From Micrasema longulum (Eukaryota > Arthropoda > Insecta > Trichoptera > Brachycentridae): DNA of 64,000 nucleotides. The stretch covers positions 1-64,000 of the forward strand of contig JAGVSM010004284.1 of the NCBI GenBank assembly GCA_022494885.1, read 5' to 3'. The position numbers were made by a program, and so were the translations under genes. Of this stretch, positions 42,950 to 54,203 are shown one piece after another (positions within the stretch are counted from its first letter, which is position 1; each line of letters opens with the position of its first letter). The notes beneath the pieces are model-generated. The model had not been told where the DNA came from. It was given only the letters and a program-made list of their open reading frames with translations, and made no database searches.

Positions 42950-43735
42950 AAATTTATTTATTTACTTACGTATTTCACAGTTTTGAAATGTACAGAGTTT
43001 CTTTGTTTCAGGTCCCGACTAGATAGGAAATTCCTGTGTTTAGGAAGGACCTTCTTTTTTAACATGGGTTTTTTTTTTTATTTCATTAAATGATGCTTAA
43101 TAAATTCAAAGAATAATAATAACATCGAAAAAATTCCATGTAAATATAAATTAGAAAACATGCAGGTAATAATAATAAAAATTGAATCATAAATATAAAT
43201 TAGAAAATATACCATCAGTAGTTAAGTAATGAAACACAATAATTATAAATTGGAAAACAATTATTATAAATTAGATACCGATAATAATCAAAATTGAAGC
43301 ATAAATACCAATTATAAAATAAAGCATTAGTAATTAAGAAATTAAACATAAATACAAATTGTAAAACATATGGATAATATGAAAAATTGAAGAACAAATA
43401 TAATTTAGAGAGTATAACATTTATAATAAAAAAATTCAACATACGTGTAAATACTAGTAATAATTTAAAAAATAAAACAAATGTAAATTAATGAACATAG
43501 AAAGTAAAAATAAAATATAAATTAAAATAATGAGGAGATATTTGGCAATTAAAAGCAACACAATTTTTAGTCATGAAAATAGTTTACAGGATGTAAAAAG
43601 ATCTACCCCTTATCCGCTTGCTCACCTTCTTCTTATAAACATTGTAACTGACAGACGCCTTTATGTTGGGTCCAACATATTAAAAACCCTAGGGTCCAAT
43701 ACTGTAATATTGATAACTTGACAGGGAAAATAAAA
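42950..43735 (-). mobile_element. LINE 3' end with AT-rich minisatellite UTR, copy 2
   Basis: Reverse complement of the 24.4-24.88 kb and 49.5-50.68 kb family. It starts on its own strand with TATTGGACCCTAGGG and ATAAAGGCGTCTGTCAGTTA, then AT-rich repeats about 50-60 bp long, and ends AAGGTCCTTCCTAAACACAG, GAATTTCCTATCTAGTCGGG and AACTGTGAAATACG. Confidence 0.72.
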
Positions 43736-44020
43736 GCACCGAATGTGATTTCATAAAAAGAAATAAAAATACGTAAATAAGCTAATTGTTATAAAATCCA
43801 AATACCAAAAAAAGTATAACCAGTTTACATAAGTGGGTACATATTATGCGTACATTATAAATTAAACAATTTAATGTAACTGAACTCTTAAAACTAGAAT
43901 CCTTGTAATTTATTGATAAATTAGCCACTGATGTAATTGTAGACGAAGAATTAAAACTTGAAAAAAACTGTAGTAAACATGAACACAATACGAGAATATC
44001 AGAAAAATATCATATCCAAC

Positions 44021-44225
44021 CTTTTAAAACGCGAAAAAGACAATCGAGACTAATGAACCATGGACTGAAATTATACAATAAACTACCAGACAAAACTAAA
44101 CAAAAGACTCGGACAACCTTTACAAAAGATGTTAAAAATATTATTACTAACAGTAGAATGTGAATTTTAAAAGTAAAAATATGTTGTTAAATAATGTATG
44201 TAACCCGTAAGGGTTTATCAAAGAA
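44021..44225 (+). mobile_element. LINE C-terminal stub
   Basis: RKRQSRLMNHGLKLYNKLPD, then KTKQKTRTTFTKDVKNII ends in TGA at about 44160. The pattern LYN-x-LP followed by F-x-x-x-V-x-x is the usual last segment of Jockey/CR1 proteins. The UTR has GTATGTAACCCGTAAGGGTT. Confidence 0.55.
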
Positions 44226-44261
44226 AAATTTTAATTTAAAAAAAATATATATTGAAACGTC

Positions 44262-44400
44262 GAATATTTCATAGTCTCTGGACTGGTAACTGAAGCGTAA
44301 GACTGATCATCTTACTTTTATGTAACAATAAAAATATGAATAAGATACGCTATGCACCATTAAGGTGCGGAAAGGGAATGATGATGATGATGATGATACA
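44262..44400 (+). mobile_element. tRNA-derived SINE, family 2, body and tail
   Basis: ATTTCATAGTCTCTGGACTG, AGCGTAAGACTGATCATCTT, GATACGCTATGCACC and GTGCGGAAAGGGAATGATG, ending in (GAT)n at 44378-44398. The (GAT)n is the 3' terminus of this SINE family. Confidence 0.7.
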
Positions 44401-44689
44401 TTTGAATCTTTTTTTAAATATTATAAAATAGAAGAAAAAAGTTTAATAAAAACATAAAATAAACAAAACATGGGTGCCTATATTATTTATATAAAACAAA
44501 TAATTTATTTTGAGAATAAAATAATAATATCTATAAATGTTACTTGATCAATCTAAAAGTGCTCTTTTATTTTCATTACTTTGTTTTATTATCGTTAAGA
44601 ACTTACAGGGGTACCTACATATGCATTTGACAATAAAAAAATGTTTTGTATAGTTTTTGAATTGCATGAACATTTAAAGTTTGTTATAC

Positions 44690-44805
44690 GCGCGATTCAA
44701 TACAGGACTTTGGTTCCATGGAGTTGGTACTCATGTTTAAAACAATGTAAAATAAAGTAAGTACTGTGAATAAATTGAAAAATAAATAAAATAAAATAAA
44801 ACAAT
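44690..44805 (+). mobile_element. LINE 3' tail of the 12.1-12.5 kb family
   Basis: ATTCAATACAGGACTTTGGT, TCCATGGAGTTGGTACTC, ending GAATAAATTGAAAAATAAAT. Confidence 0.6.
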
Positions 44806-44934
44806 CAAAAATACGCATTTGTTTATCGCGACTAGACACTTATCAGAGTTCTAGATACTAGATAGTCTAGATGTAAATGAAAAAATAATGTGTTATACCT
44901 AAGTATAAGCGCATAGAAAATCCATTATAATAGT

Positions 44935-45450
44935 GTAAATGCAAAAATGTGTTTGTTTGTGTTTCCTTCACGTCTCGACGGAGCCACTGATTGACATAAT
45001 TGTTGCATAGAGATAGCCGGCGACGTGAGAAGTAAAATATGACATTTATTTTTTATCCCGAATTAAAAAGAGAGTACTATGAAAAAAGTATTTGATATTT
45101 CAACAATGAGCAACATTATTTGAAAATGAGTAGGCGGTAGGTAATGTAGGATGTCGAAAAGAATCAATTCTTTAAATTTCAAAAATTTATTTATCCATGG
45201 TTAGTTTGGTTTGCTTTTCGATTTGGTTTTGTAGTAGGATTTTGGATTTGTAGAATAATAAAACGACGTCACCATAGACCATCTGACCGTCGTATTTTTT
45301 ACATAGCGATAGTTGGAGGACCTGAAATCGATACAAGCTACTTTCTGTCCCGAAAATATATCATTCCATCGCGAAAATGTTTATTGCAAAATTACAAAAC
45401 GAATAAATTGCCTAACTAATTTCTCCCTGCTGGCGAAGCCGCGGACAAAT
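44935..45450 (-). repeat. Moth-type interspersed repeat, inverted copy of the 12.9-13.5 kb type
   Basis: On the minus strand it starts ATTTGTCCGCGGCTTCGCC and contains AGTAGCTTGTATCGATTTCA, GGTCCTCCAACTATCGCTAT, ACGACGGTCAGATGGTCTAT, and ends AAACACAAACAAACACATTT. Two to three monomers are visible. Confidence 0.65.
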
Positions 45451-45639
45451 TAAGTCACAAATTAATAAATAAAAATATTGAAAATTGTAAATATTAGAAC
45501 CGAGATTAATTGCTAGGAACGAATTTATATTCCGAATGAAATTGTCTTTATGAATATTTAAAATACGTTTTAAATACAAAAATGTGTCCTAACGGCACAA
45601 CAAAAACATAGTTAAAGAAACACATACAGATTATCGATT

Positions 45640-45865
45640 TCCCTACTTTTTCCCGCGTTTTCACGGCTCTCGACACGCGATCGATGGCGTCTAAAATCAT
45701 AACTCGTCGGGGGGTTGTAATTAGTTGCCGGTGGCCTGAGGATGATTCCAGGGGTTAAGGTGGGACGCCCTCCCTCTTCCCGGGATGGGAGATGGACACG
45801 AGGGAGGTCAGCGGACCATGACCTGACCTGGCAGCTGCTCGGGGGTGATTTGGTAAGGATTTTAA
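45640..45865. promoter_or_regulatory. GC-richer single-copy island, candidate regulatory element
   Basis: Includes TCGACACGCGATCGATGGCG, TAATTAG (45718-45724) and CAGCTG (45832-45837). It is neither repeated in the window nor coding: stops occur in all frames. A conserved non-coding element is possible but unproven. Confidence 0.3.
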
Positions 45866-46334
45866 TAACATTTACTTATGGGTATTTTGCGGGGTAGCGT
45901 CCTTTACCTGCTGGGGAGAATTTTACAATTTACAAAATAAAGTTATAGCAGGCTCTTCGGTATATAATAATAAAAAGTTTCCCGTTATGGAGAGCATTTT
46001 TTTATATATTGGAGTTGCGTGTATTATATTCTAGGTTGATAATTCATAAAAGTGAATTTTCGTGCTTTTAATAAGCTTTTATTTTATAAGAATATTTGAG
46101 TTCCGTCATATCATTTTACTACTTTGGGAATCAAACTCAGTTGGTTTATGTAGGTACTGTACAGTGTACAACTCCTCTCCGGAATATTTTCTTAATCATA
46201 TGATTTAATCTGTAGTATGTAATGACAAAATAAACCGATTTACCAAAAGGTTTGCTTAAATAATTAATGTTTAATACGAATATATTGAGTGTTTCTACTG
46301 ACGTTTCTTGGTGGAACTGCATTTTAATTAAAAT
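45866..46334. other. AT-rich DNA, nothing assignable
   Basis: No feature was recognised. Confidence 0.4.
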
Positions 46335-46500
46335 ATTAAAATAAGTATATAGTTTTATTCCACTTTTATTTATAATTTTTTAATAGTGACCTATTAGTCT
46401 AACGATGTCCAGTCTGAGGATGTCGGTCAATACGAACCCGGTCACTGGTAAAAATTTATAAAAAAAAGTGGAATAAAACTACATACCTATTTTTATTATT
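46335..46500. mobile_element. Small fold-back element with GGTCACTGG motif
   Basis: Arms of about 50 bp: GTATATAGTTTTATTCCACT at the left is mirrored by AGTGGAATAAAACTACATAC at the right. Near the right arm is GTCTGAGGATGTCGGTCAAT, then ACGAACCCGGTCACTGG, the same type of phrase as near 22.6 and 58.35 kb. Confidence 0.6.
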
Positions 46501-47194
46501 ATGATTAATTTTTAGTCAAATTAAAATCAGTGTACTAGATAAATCTTAAGGTCGTACGAGTATTTTACGAAGATGGCGCTTTAATAATAATTATGAAATC
46601 AATTCCATCGAGGAAAATCTAAAATTTCTCCAAATATTAAAATTATCATAATTAGTTTTGTACTTGGATAATAAAACACTCCGCGCAATAAAAATGATTT
46701 AGAACAATATTGTCTTAAACTTTTTAATTCATTAAGTAATTAATATAAACCAAAGAAGAAAAAAATTCTGCATCACTTATATTCATTTTAAAATGCATAT
46801 TTGATGTAAAAAAATGGTAAGATTTTTTTACAGTAAAAAATGATTCTTTTTTTGCATTAAGTTAGTAACAAAAACCACATTCAACACTTGTTCCCTATTT
46901 GATACTAGCACAGCTCGTATATTCGTTACTTTCAGGGAACTAATAACACGTGTGCTATGAAGATGTGTTCAGTAATGACAATGAAGCGCCCACCCTTTGG
47001 GGTCATTCTCCGTGACGACGCGCGCCATGACAGGTGGTGCGTGGGTTAAAAATAACAATAACAAAATTATAAAAAAAACCTCTTCAAACTGTTGGCTTGG
47101 GGTGAATCTTCTAAAAGGGGACGTATAATCTTGCTTTAAGAGATTCGTCGAGAGCCTTTTAAGTTTTAAAGGCACAAATGTAATATTCCGAGTA
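46501..47194. other. AT-rich DNA with a mixed patch
   Basis: A patch at 46980-47045 can be read on the minus strand as MARVVTENDPKGWALHCHY. No family was recognised and no splice sites support it. Confidence 0.35.
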
Positions 47195-47345
47195 GGTCGT
47201 TCCAAATAACATAACTCACGCATCGAAGGTTTTGGGTTCAAATCCCGATGAGAACACAAATGTTGAATATGATTTTTCTCAAGCTTGGGAGTTTTGTGCT
47301 GTAATTTACGATTGTAATTAGGCCTCCTGACCTGTTGTGGTCCAA
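47195..47345 (+). mobile_element. tRNA-derived SINE, family 3
   Basis: The tRNA-like part ends GGTTTTGGGTTCAAATCCCG (B-box), then AGCTTGGGAGTTTTGTGCTG and TTAGGCCTCCTGACCTGTTG. The tail is found inverted at 8320-8395 and 9862-9890. Confidence 0.6.
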
Positions 47346-47414
47346 AAAAATCTGTTTAGTGGAAATCTAACTGTAAAAAAAATGTACGAGTATTTGCATT
47401 CATCAACATTATTT

Positions 47415-47575
47415 AATTTTCCGCACCTAGTAGTGCATAGGGTACCGTATTGGTAGACTAAACGCAGCGTAATTTAATCAACTGTTAGGTGAATTTAATA
47501 TGATCAGTCCTACACTTCAGGTGGAAGTCCGGAACCAGGAACAATGAAATTTTGCAGTTGAAACAACATCTTCAT
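47415..47575 (-). mobile_element. tRNA-derived SINE, family 2, body
   Basis: CCGCACCTAGTAGTGCATAG, CGCAGCGTAATTTAATCAAC, GATCAGTCCTACACTTCAGG and GTCCGGAACCAGGAACAATG, inverted relative to the SINE. The head is missing. Confidence 0.65.
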
Positions 47576-47788
47576 AATGGCAGAATCGTAAATGTTACAC
47601 AGTGTGTAATGTGGCCACTTAAACCAGCCAATGACAGGTCATAAGCCCTGTAAATGCCTAGAATTCCATATTCCCCTCGCAAAAATGTTTTCTCTCTCTG
47701 TTGAAATAAATTTAAATATGAATAACTCCCTAGGAAGGAAATCCAGCCAGTCTGCAAGCATTTGGACATACTAAAACATTGTTAAAGG
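47576..47788. mobile_element. Palindromic family P, right half (P7)
   Basis: GTTACACAGTGTGTAATGTG, GCCAATGACAGGTCATAAGC, GAATTCCATATTCCCCTCGC, then the full outer end CTCCCTAGGAAGGAAATCC, AGCCAGTCTGCAAGCATTTG and ACATACTAAAACATTGTTAA. It abuts the SINE body. Confidence 0.72.
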
Positions 47789-48245
47789 CACAAAATATGC
47801 TAGAGTGGAAGTATATTTACGTACGAAAATACTTTAGAAAAAAAATACCCTCAAAAATAATTTATTGCTCTCTTAAGTACCTTTGTTTTGAGATAGCGGA
47901 ATCCACGTTGCTCCTTTTTTGCTAAATTTAATACATTTTTAAGTGGATTTTATCTGGCTAGAGATTCTACAGTAGGAAAAAAAGCAAAACAAGGAATCCG
48001 AATTGATTGACTTTTTAATATCTCTATAAACCAGAAAAAGGATCGTCATTACAAACCTTATAAAAATTTTCCATCGATGATGAATATTGGATAAGTTTTG
48101 AAAGTAAGTGCTTGAGAATTTTAATTATTAAGAATAGGGGGCTTTAATTTTATAACAAACAAGCGGACCCGACAGACTTTGTCCTGCCCGAACGTTGGCT
48201 TACCTGCTATTAGGAAAAAGACTTTTCCTTGATAAGTAGGTAAAT

Positions 48246-48690
48246 ACAATGTACAATACAAAATTTAAAAATATAGATTATACAAACATCACTCTGTCAG
48301 ATTTAAAATTTAAACTAAAAATGTATTATGTAACTTAGTAGACATTATAATAATAAATATGTACATCTCCCCCCCCCCCTCCTTATCCTATCTTCAAGCA
48401 TTTTTGTCCTTATCCCGCCCAATTTACAGTAACTTAATGTTCTTAAAATTAATATTTAAAATATCTTTGATTATTGAGTACTTGAAAATAACATATTTAT
48501 ATGTATAAATTGTATGTATTTATTTGATGTGTAATATATATATTCTTTACTAACTTTGTATACTATGTGGAAATCTGTTATTGGTTCTGAGTTTATACAC
48601 TATATCTGTTTGTTTACTAAAAATATGTATGTAGAACTGTTGATTTCCCTAATAAAATAAAAATAAAATAAAATAAAATAAAATAAATAG
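48246..48690 (+). mobile_element. LINE 3' UTR inserted in element H
   Basis: Matches 29875-30200: CCTTATCCTATCTTCAAGCA, CGCCCAATTTACAGTAACTT and GTAGAACTGTTGATTTCC, with a tail of repeated AAAATA. A 13-base C-run is at about 48367-48379. Confidence 0.65.
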
Positions 48691-49042
48691 GTACTTGTTT
48701 ATGATTGAATTTTAAAACTAAAAATTATTAATATTTCAATATTTAATTTAAGTAGGTACCTAGGTACTTGTTTATGGTTGAATTCCAAAACATAAAATAT
48801 TTAACTTTCAAATATAGAATTCTTGTTGCAAATGTTAAACTCGGCTCTTCTCACCAACAGGGGTGCACTTTATACATAAATGCAATTTTCAAAAATGTAA
48901 TTAATGCCAGTAAATATTATTTTAGTATTACCAAGTTTTAGTAAAAAGAAATAAATTGGATGAAATTATGAGGAATGTGAGGAAAGCATCTGATTAGGAT
49001 TCATAAAAAGCGTATGTTGTTTGATAACATTCAAAAACAAAC

Positions 49043-49376
49043 TTATTACAACAGAGATAAAGAACATTTAAGCGAAGGTAATATAGAAGTCTAGGCATCT
49101 ACAGGGCTTATGACCTGTCAATGGCTGGTTTAAGTGGCCACTTACACACTGTGTAACATTCACCATTCTGCCTATATTTGAACATCTATATTCCTTCAAT
49201 TCTTTCATCTGTTGATGTTTGTGAAGTTAAAGAGCTGAAACCTTTATTTATGCGGGTGAGATTCATCTACTTGAATTATTTCACCTACATACTAGGCAAC
49301 GCCTGAAAATATTATTTTTTCAATTTCTATACTTCTTCGTGGACCAGGTAATTTATCAACAATATTTATAAACTTA
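49043..49376. mobile_element. Palindromic family P, left half (P8) inside element H
   Basis: TTACAACAGAGATAAAGAAC, GTAATATAGAAGTCTAGGC, GGCTTATGACCTGTCAATGG, TGCGGGTGAGATTCATCTAC and CTTCGTGGACCAGG. It corresponds to P6 from its left arm to its centre. Confidence 0.75.
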
Positions 49377-49510
49377 CTTTAAACACAAATAAACGACATC
49401 CTTCCATTTTTTTTATTCATGCATTCTTGTCGTATGCAACCCTGGTAGGTCGATGAAAAAAAGATTTATAATTCCCCTTGTTATTTTACAGATTCGATTG
49501 AACATTTTAA

Positions 49511-50677
49511 TATCTGTCAAAAAACTCCGGAAACTGATACATGTGTTCTACTCATTAAGAGGTGTTTTAGACTACGGAGCAGTTAAATCGGTATATTTTG
49601 CACTGCTCCAGTCGGTTGCGTCATATGGAATAATTGGATGGGGTGGTTGTTCGGAGGTCATACTAAGTCCATTGGTCATTCTCCAAAAAACAATCTTGAA
49701 AATAATGCTAAAACTGCCATCTACTTACCCCTCTCATACTCTATTTGAAACAACAAATTTACTAACTGTCAGACAACTTTATGTTAGAGAAGTCCTTACA
49801 AATTTCTGGTTTTCAATAAAAAATAGAACACAACAAAATATCAAAACAAGATATGCAATGAGCATAAACTTTGGGGTACCTCTAAGTAGAACTGCCTTTT
49901 TTCAGAGGCATTTTGCAGTATTGGGCCCTAGGTTTTTTAACATGTTGGACCCTGACATAAAGACGTCTGTCAGTTACAATGTTTATAAGAAGAAGGTGAG
50001 CAAGTGGATTAGGGGTAGACCTTTTTATATCCTGTAATTATTTTCATGACTAAAAATTGTGTTGCTTTTAATTGAAAAAAATCTCTTATTGTTTTTATGT
50101 ATATTTCATTTTTACTTTTTATGTTTATTCATTTACATATGTTTTTTTTTCTTTTTAATACTAGTATTTTAACCGTATCTTATTTTTTTTTAAAATTATA
50201 AATGGTATATTCTGTAATTTATTTTTGTTCTTCAATTTTTATTGTTATCGGTATGTTTTCCAATTTATATTTTTGTTTAATTTCTTAATTACTCATTTTA
50301 TATATTATAATGTGTATTTGTGGTTCAATTTTTATTATTATTGGTATGTTTTATAATTTATAATAATTGTGTCTCATTTATTTACTATTAATGGCATATT
50401 TTCTAATCTATTTTTATGATTCAATTTTTATTATTATTACTTGCATGTTTTCTAATTTATATTTATATTGATTTTTTCTAATGTTATTATTATTATTTGA
50501 ATTTATTAAGCATCATTTAATGAATTTAAAAATAAAAAAAAATCACATGAAAAAAATAAGGTCCTTCCTAAACACAGGAATTTCCTAGCTAGTCGGGACC
50601 TGAAACAAATAAACTCTGTACATTTTAAAACTGTGAAATACTAAATAAATAAAAATAAAAATTAAAAATTAAAAAAT
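49511..50677 (+). mobile_element. Jockey-like LINE post-RT region with minisatellite UTR
   Basis: The open reading to the stop near 50037 contains VKKLRKLIHVFYSLRGVLDY, SVYFALLQSVASYGIIGWGG, LVILQKTILKIMLKL, VPLSRTAFFQRHFAVLGP and YKKKVSKWIRGRPFYIL. It is the intact C-terminal third after the RT core; 5'-truncated. The UTR (50040-50520) repeats an AT-rich unit of about 50-60 bp, and ends AAGCATCATTTAATG, GGAATTTCCTAGCTAGTCGG and ACTGTGAAATACTAAATAAA. Best-preserved of three copies. Confidence 0.82.
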
Positions 50678-50784
50678 CTACGAACACGCGCAGCGCAAAG
50701 ATTTACATTTCGCTGAAAACCGCACGTAAATCGGTAAAGCCGTTTGGGAAAAGTTCAGTAACATCACACGTAGGTACAGAAGAA

Positions 50785-51063
50785 TTATATACATAGATAA
50801 AGATATATATCCGAAGTCTGATGACGTACGCGGGAGCCTTCCTTTAACGAGTGCTTTGAATGTGTGGCGGTGAACATGACTTGGAGAAGACCCTCAATAG
50901 AATTTATCTCTTCTTCACACCTGAATTCTTCCGGCGTCCTGGAAGGCCGTTCATGCCAATTTTTTGGCTGTATTCTGTGGAACTTAATGACACGTGTTTC
51001 ACAGGGTCTCCTGGATGCGTTTGATGAAAAAGAAGAATAATAATCATAAGTAACCGCTACCAT
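50785..51063 (-). CDS. Unidentified 92-codon reading frame, doubtful
   Basis: The minus-strand frame contains RPCETRVIKFHRIQPKNWHE, RPSRTPEEFRCEEEINSIEG and LLQVMFTATHSKHSLKEG. Composition is protein-like (balanced charge, few low-complexity runs). No family is recognised; it could be an exon, a decayed transposon ORF or chance. Its 3' end overlaps the edge of element H, which argues against a host exon. Confidence 0.2.
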   Translation of the reverse strand: MVAVTYDYYSSFSSNASRRPCETRVIKFHRIQPKNWHERPSRTPEEFRCEEEINSIEGLLQVMFTATHSKHSLKEGSRVRHQTSDIYLYLCI

Positions 51064-51689
51064 TAAGCGTGTCTAAATTTATCAACCTTTTGACATTCAT
51101 TTTTAACTAGTTCAAAAGCTGTCAGCAAAAATTGTTTTATTTCACACACGTTCAATCAAGTAATATGCAATAAATTAATGTAAACTCCATCAAACCCCAA
51201 CCCTAAGGCATATAGGCAAGTCCAGTAGCCAGTAGACAAGGGATAGTGCGTGGATTGCGTGCCACTACCCCACTTCTGATGCTCGGTAGAATACTCAAAG
51301 GGGGGTGAAATAAATCTTAAATCATTACAATAATTGGAAAATGAATAATGAATTATTTATAATGGTTTCGATTTTGAAATTGCATACCTACTGGTAAAAA
51401 CGGTTTATTGCAAGGTACATGCAAAATAATAAAGTTAACGATTGTATTGCTTAGAGTAATGTTATCATTTGATTTTTTAATTTAAAAAAAAATACCTTCC
51501 AAGGAATTGAAAAAATCTGAAAAACTTAAAACAAATACTTTCATGTTATTCTTATTTAACACTGACCTTTACTTGCAAGAAAAAAAAAAAGAGTTTTCTT
51601 AATTACTGTCGGAAATATTTCTAAAAAAATTTATAGAACCTTCGATGGTCATCTGTAATTGAAGATGTACGAAATAATAAATAAAGCTC
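51064..51689. other. AT-rich DNA, nothing assignable
   Basis: A mixed patch at 51190-51310 is unassigned. Confidence 0.4.
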
Positions 51690-52105
51690 AGTAGTTTTTT
51701 AAATATTTTTTTATTTGTTAATGGACTATTAAACTAATCTAAAAATATATTTTTATTTTTTCATGTATTGTATTCTCAGCGCTTTGATTTTTTAAAGTTT
51801 TGTATTTATTAAAATTACTGCGCGTGTGACATCTCAAATTCTTTTCCTCGGTCGGTTCTTCCGATTGGTCCGTTGGATTACCATAAACCAAAAATCTTCC
51901 ACAAATTCCTTATAATTGGTTGACTCATATGAACTTGCGAAGTTGTTCAAAGTAGTTCGTTTTTATTAAAACATTTTTTTTATAATTCTCTTCAAACATT
52001 TTTAAGAAACTGCGCCGTACAATTTAACGTTTTAATTTTTACCGCACCTAAGAAAGCATTTTTTGTATCCGATTTCCCGTAGGGCTGAAGTTCCTCATCA
52101 ATGAT
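51690..52105 (+). repeat. Dispersed repeat D, copy 2
   Basis: Matches 17935-18262 in order; the right block AATTTTTACCGCACC, CCCGTAGGGCTGAAGTTCC also matches the inside of the TTAA element at 27466-27560 in inverse orientation. Confidence 0.55.
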
Positions 52106-52830
52106 TAGGATATTATTTATTTCACACAGAATTTTTTTTTTTACTTTAAAGACTATTAAGAAAATTTCTATAACTTCACATTTTAATACGCGACCTAAAA
52201 AAGCTTTTTTTTTGTAATGATTAGAGGGTTTAAAATATGTTAACCGTAATTGAAAATTAAATTGGTAAACCAGAAATGAGGGTACTATTTGCAAACCCGG
52301 CAAAGTCCATCTTTCTTTATTTTGAGCTAATCACAAAAAACTGATACAACACTTTACTTCAACTTTTTTTAAACTTATTTTTTCATTGTATTCAGTAAAT
52401 ATTTGATACTTAAACAGTGATGACATAAGCATGATTATGTCAAGAAACAGAAGTGAAATATAAAATTTAATTTTATACATTCCAACTTTGCAATACTCAA
52501 GTCGAGGTTGCCAAGTTTGCAACACACCCGATAATTCAAAAGTCAAGTTCTTACAAACAGCCGCATTTTCAACTGACAATGTTATAGTTGTTGAAAAAAA
52601 TTGTATTCTGAATAAGTTTCAATTAATTTCTCACTTTTTTTAGATTTTGGATTTTGCCGGGCTCAAATTGCCGGGCTCAAATAAGAACTTCTGTTTTTTA
52701 TCCAGCTACATTAAAAATGTAATTTTACTTATACTTTTTACACGTATAAAGTGTTTTTGAAACTTGGTTTTAATTCAAAAAAAAATAACAGAAATACTTT
52801 ACCTAACAAAAATGTTTCGTAAATCACCAT
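52106..52830. other. AT-rich DNA, nothing assignable
   Basis: GCCGGGCTCAAATTGCCGGG at about 52657-52676 contains a 15-bp direct repeat. Nothing else was recognised. Confidence 0.4.
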
Positions 52831-53078
52831 CGTTCTCATTTCCGCACCCAGTGGTGCATAGGGCACTGCAAAACCAAATGCGGCGTATTTCGATCAACCG
52901 TTTTATAAAGGAAAGGTGATTAGTCCTACATTGCAGGTACCAATCCCGGAACAGTTAAATAATGCAATTTAAACAACCCTTGAAATCTTTATTTCACGTT
53001 TATTTTGCCAGGAATTCAAACCAGGACCTCAAGAATGGTAAGCGAATACGCAAACCACTACACAATGAGGCGGACTCA
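52831..53078 (-). mobile_element. tRNA-derived SINE, family 2, near full length
   Basis: Minus strand: head GTCCGCCTCATTGTGTAGTG, GTTTGCGTATTCGC; B-box region GTCCTGGTTTGAATTCC; body GGAAATAAAG-type AT-rich; then TTCCGGGATTGGTACC, TGTAGGACTAATCACC, TGCCCTATGCACCACTGGGT. About 245 bp, a good reference copy. Confidence 0.78.
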
Positions 53079-54203
53079 TCTCGACAATTTTTAATTCTGG
53101 ATTTGGACTTGAGAGCAGCCGAAAACAGTAGTCCAAGGCTCAGGTTCAATTTTACGAACAGAACTTTATTCTTAAGCCACCTGGACATAGGCGAAAAATA
53201 CTGAACCTAATAAACATATTCGGTTAATACTAAAACAAAAGTGCCTATTTGTCTTATGTGTGTTTATATATTACATAAGTACTTATCGACCTATAATGAC
53301 GAACCGAAACCAGTAGGTAATCTCTCCCCCACTCTATAATGAATTGGAAAAGGTAATAAGCGAAGAGTGTGATTGCAACTAATAGATTCCCTAAAAATGA
53401 TTTTTGTTTAAAAAAAAGCAGAAGCGCGTTCCCCCATAATGACAATCTACCCCACTTTTTCATATACAGGGGTTAAAATTTATGTCCCTAAGTATCACGA
53501 CACTTTAATTTCCAGAATACTTAAATTTGTAACATAAATATTTTAAGCGCTAACTCTGTTTTTTTCCATGTTATAATAATACGCATTCAACTTGTGTAAA
53601 ATCATTTAATTATTTTTTCCTTTTCTAAGAATCTGGATTCAAAAGAACTCGTAGCGTCATTCAAAGTAATTTTATTATTTTTTAATTATTTTTTTCATTT
53701 TCTTTTCAGAAACTTTGCCATAATTAAGTGCTCTAATTTTTACCGATATCGAATTTCCTGTAGCACTGAACTTTTTATTTGGTTAGATTATAAATATTTA
53801 GATTTTTTTGAATTTCGAGCCTCGAGGAAAGATCAGTTGTTCTAGTGATTTTACACGAAATACGAAAACAGTTTTTTAATTTTTTTTTTATTGAAATTAT
53901 ATTTAGATTATTGTTTTTATTAAATTTCTTTTATTTTCATGGCTGTTCAGACTCACAATGAGTTTATCTGGGTTACTATGCCGTGTGTATTTCGTACTCA
54001 TTTCTTATTCGACGTCTCTGATCGCATTCAGTTTCCAACATCAAGGTTGATATTATTTATGTTGGTATACGAGCATGTTTATTACTAAAAATAGGTTATT
54101 CCTCTATAAAATTTCATAGTCCCACACAGAACTGTGTTCTGAATCCGCCCTGACACAGACAAAATATGCATGTTATATATATATATTTTGTAGACAAAGA
54201 AAT
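53079..54203. other. AT-rich DNA with repeat D remnant
   Basis: At 53640-53780, AATTTTTACCGATATCGAA, TTTCCTGTAGCACTGAAC is a partial copy of repeat D. Otherwise no feature was recognised. Confidence 0.4.

Larger units (their letters stand above)
48158..50803 (+). mobile_element. Dispersed element H, copy split by three insertions
   Basis: Pieces of H lie at 48158-48245, 48753-49042, 49376-49510 and 50678-50803, in the same order and orientation as the intact copy at 7264-7888. The gaps hold a LINE tail (48246-48690), a family P half (49043-49376) and a LINE 3' end (49511-50677). H is therefore older than all three inserts. Confidence 0.78.

Noticed and set aside
46969..47259. 96-codon minus-strand frame
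   Set aside because: Its start overlaps the tRNA-like B-box of the SINE family 3 copy, so it cannot be an independent gene.
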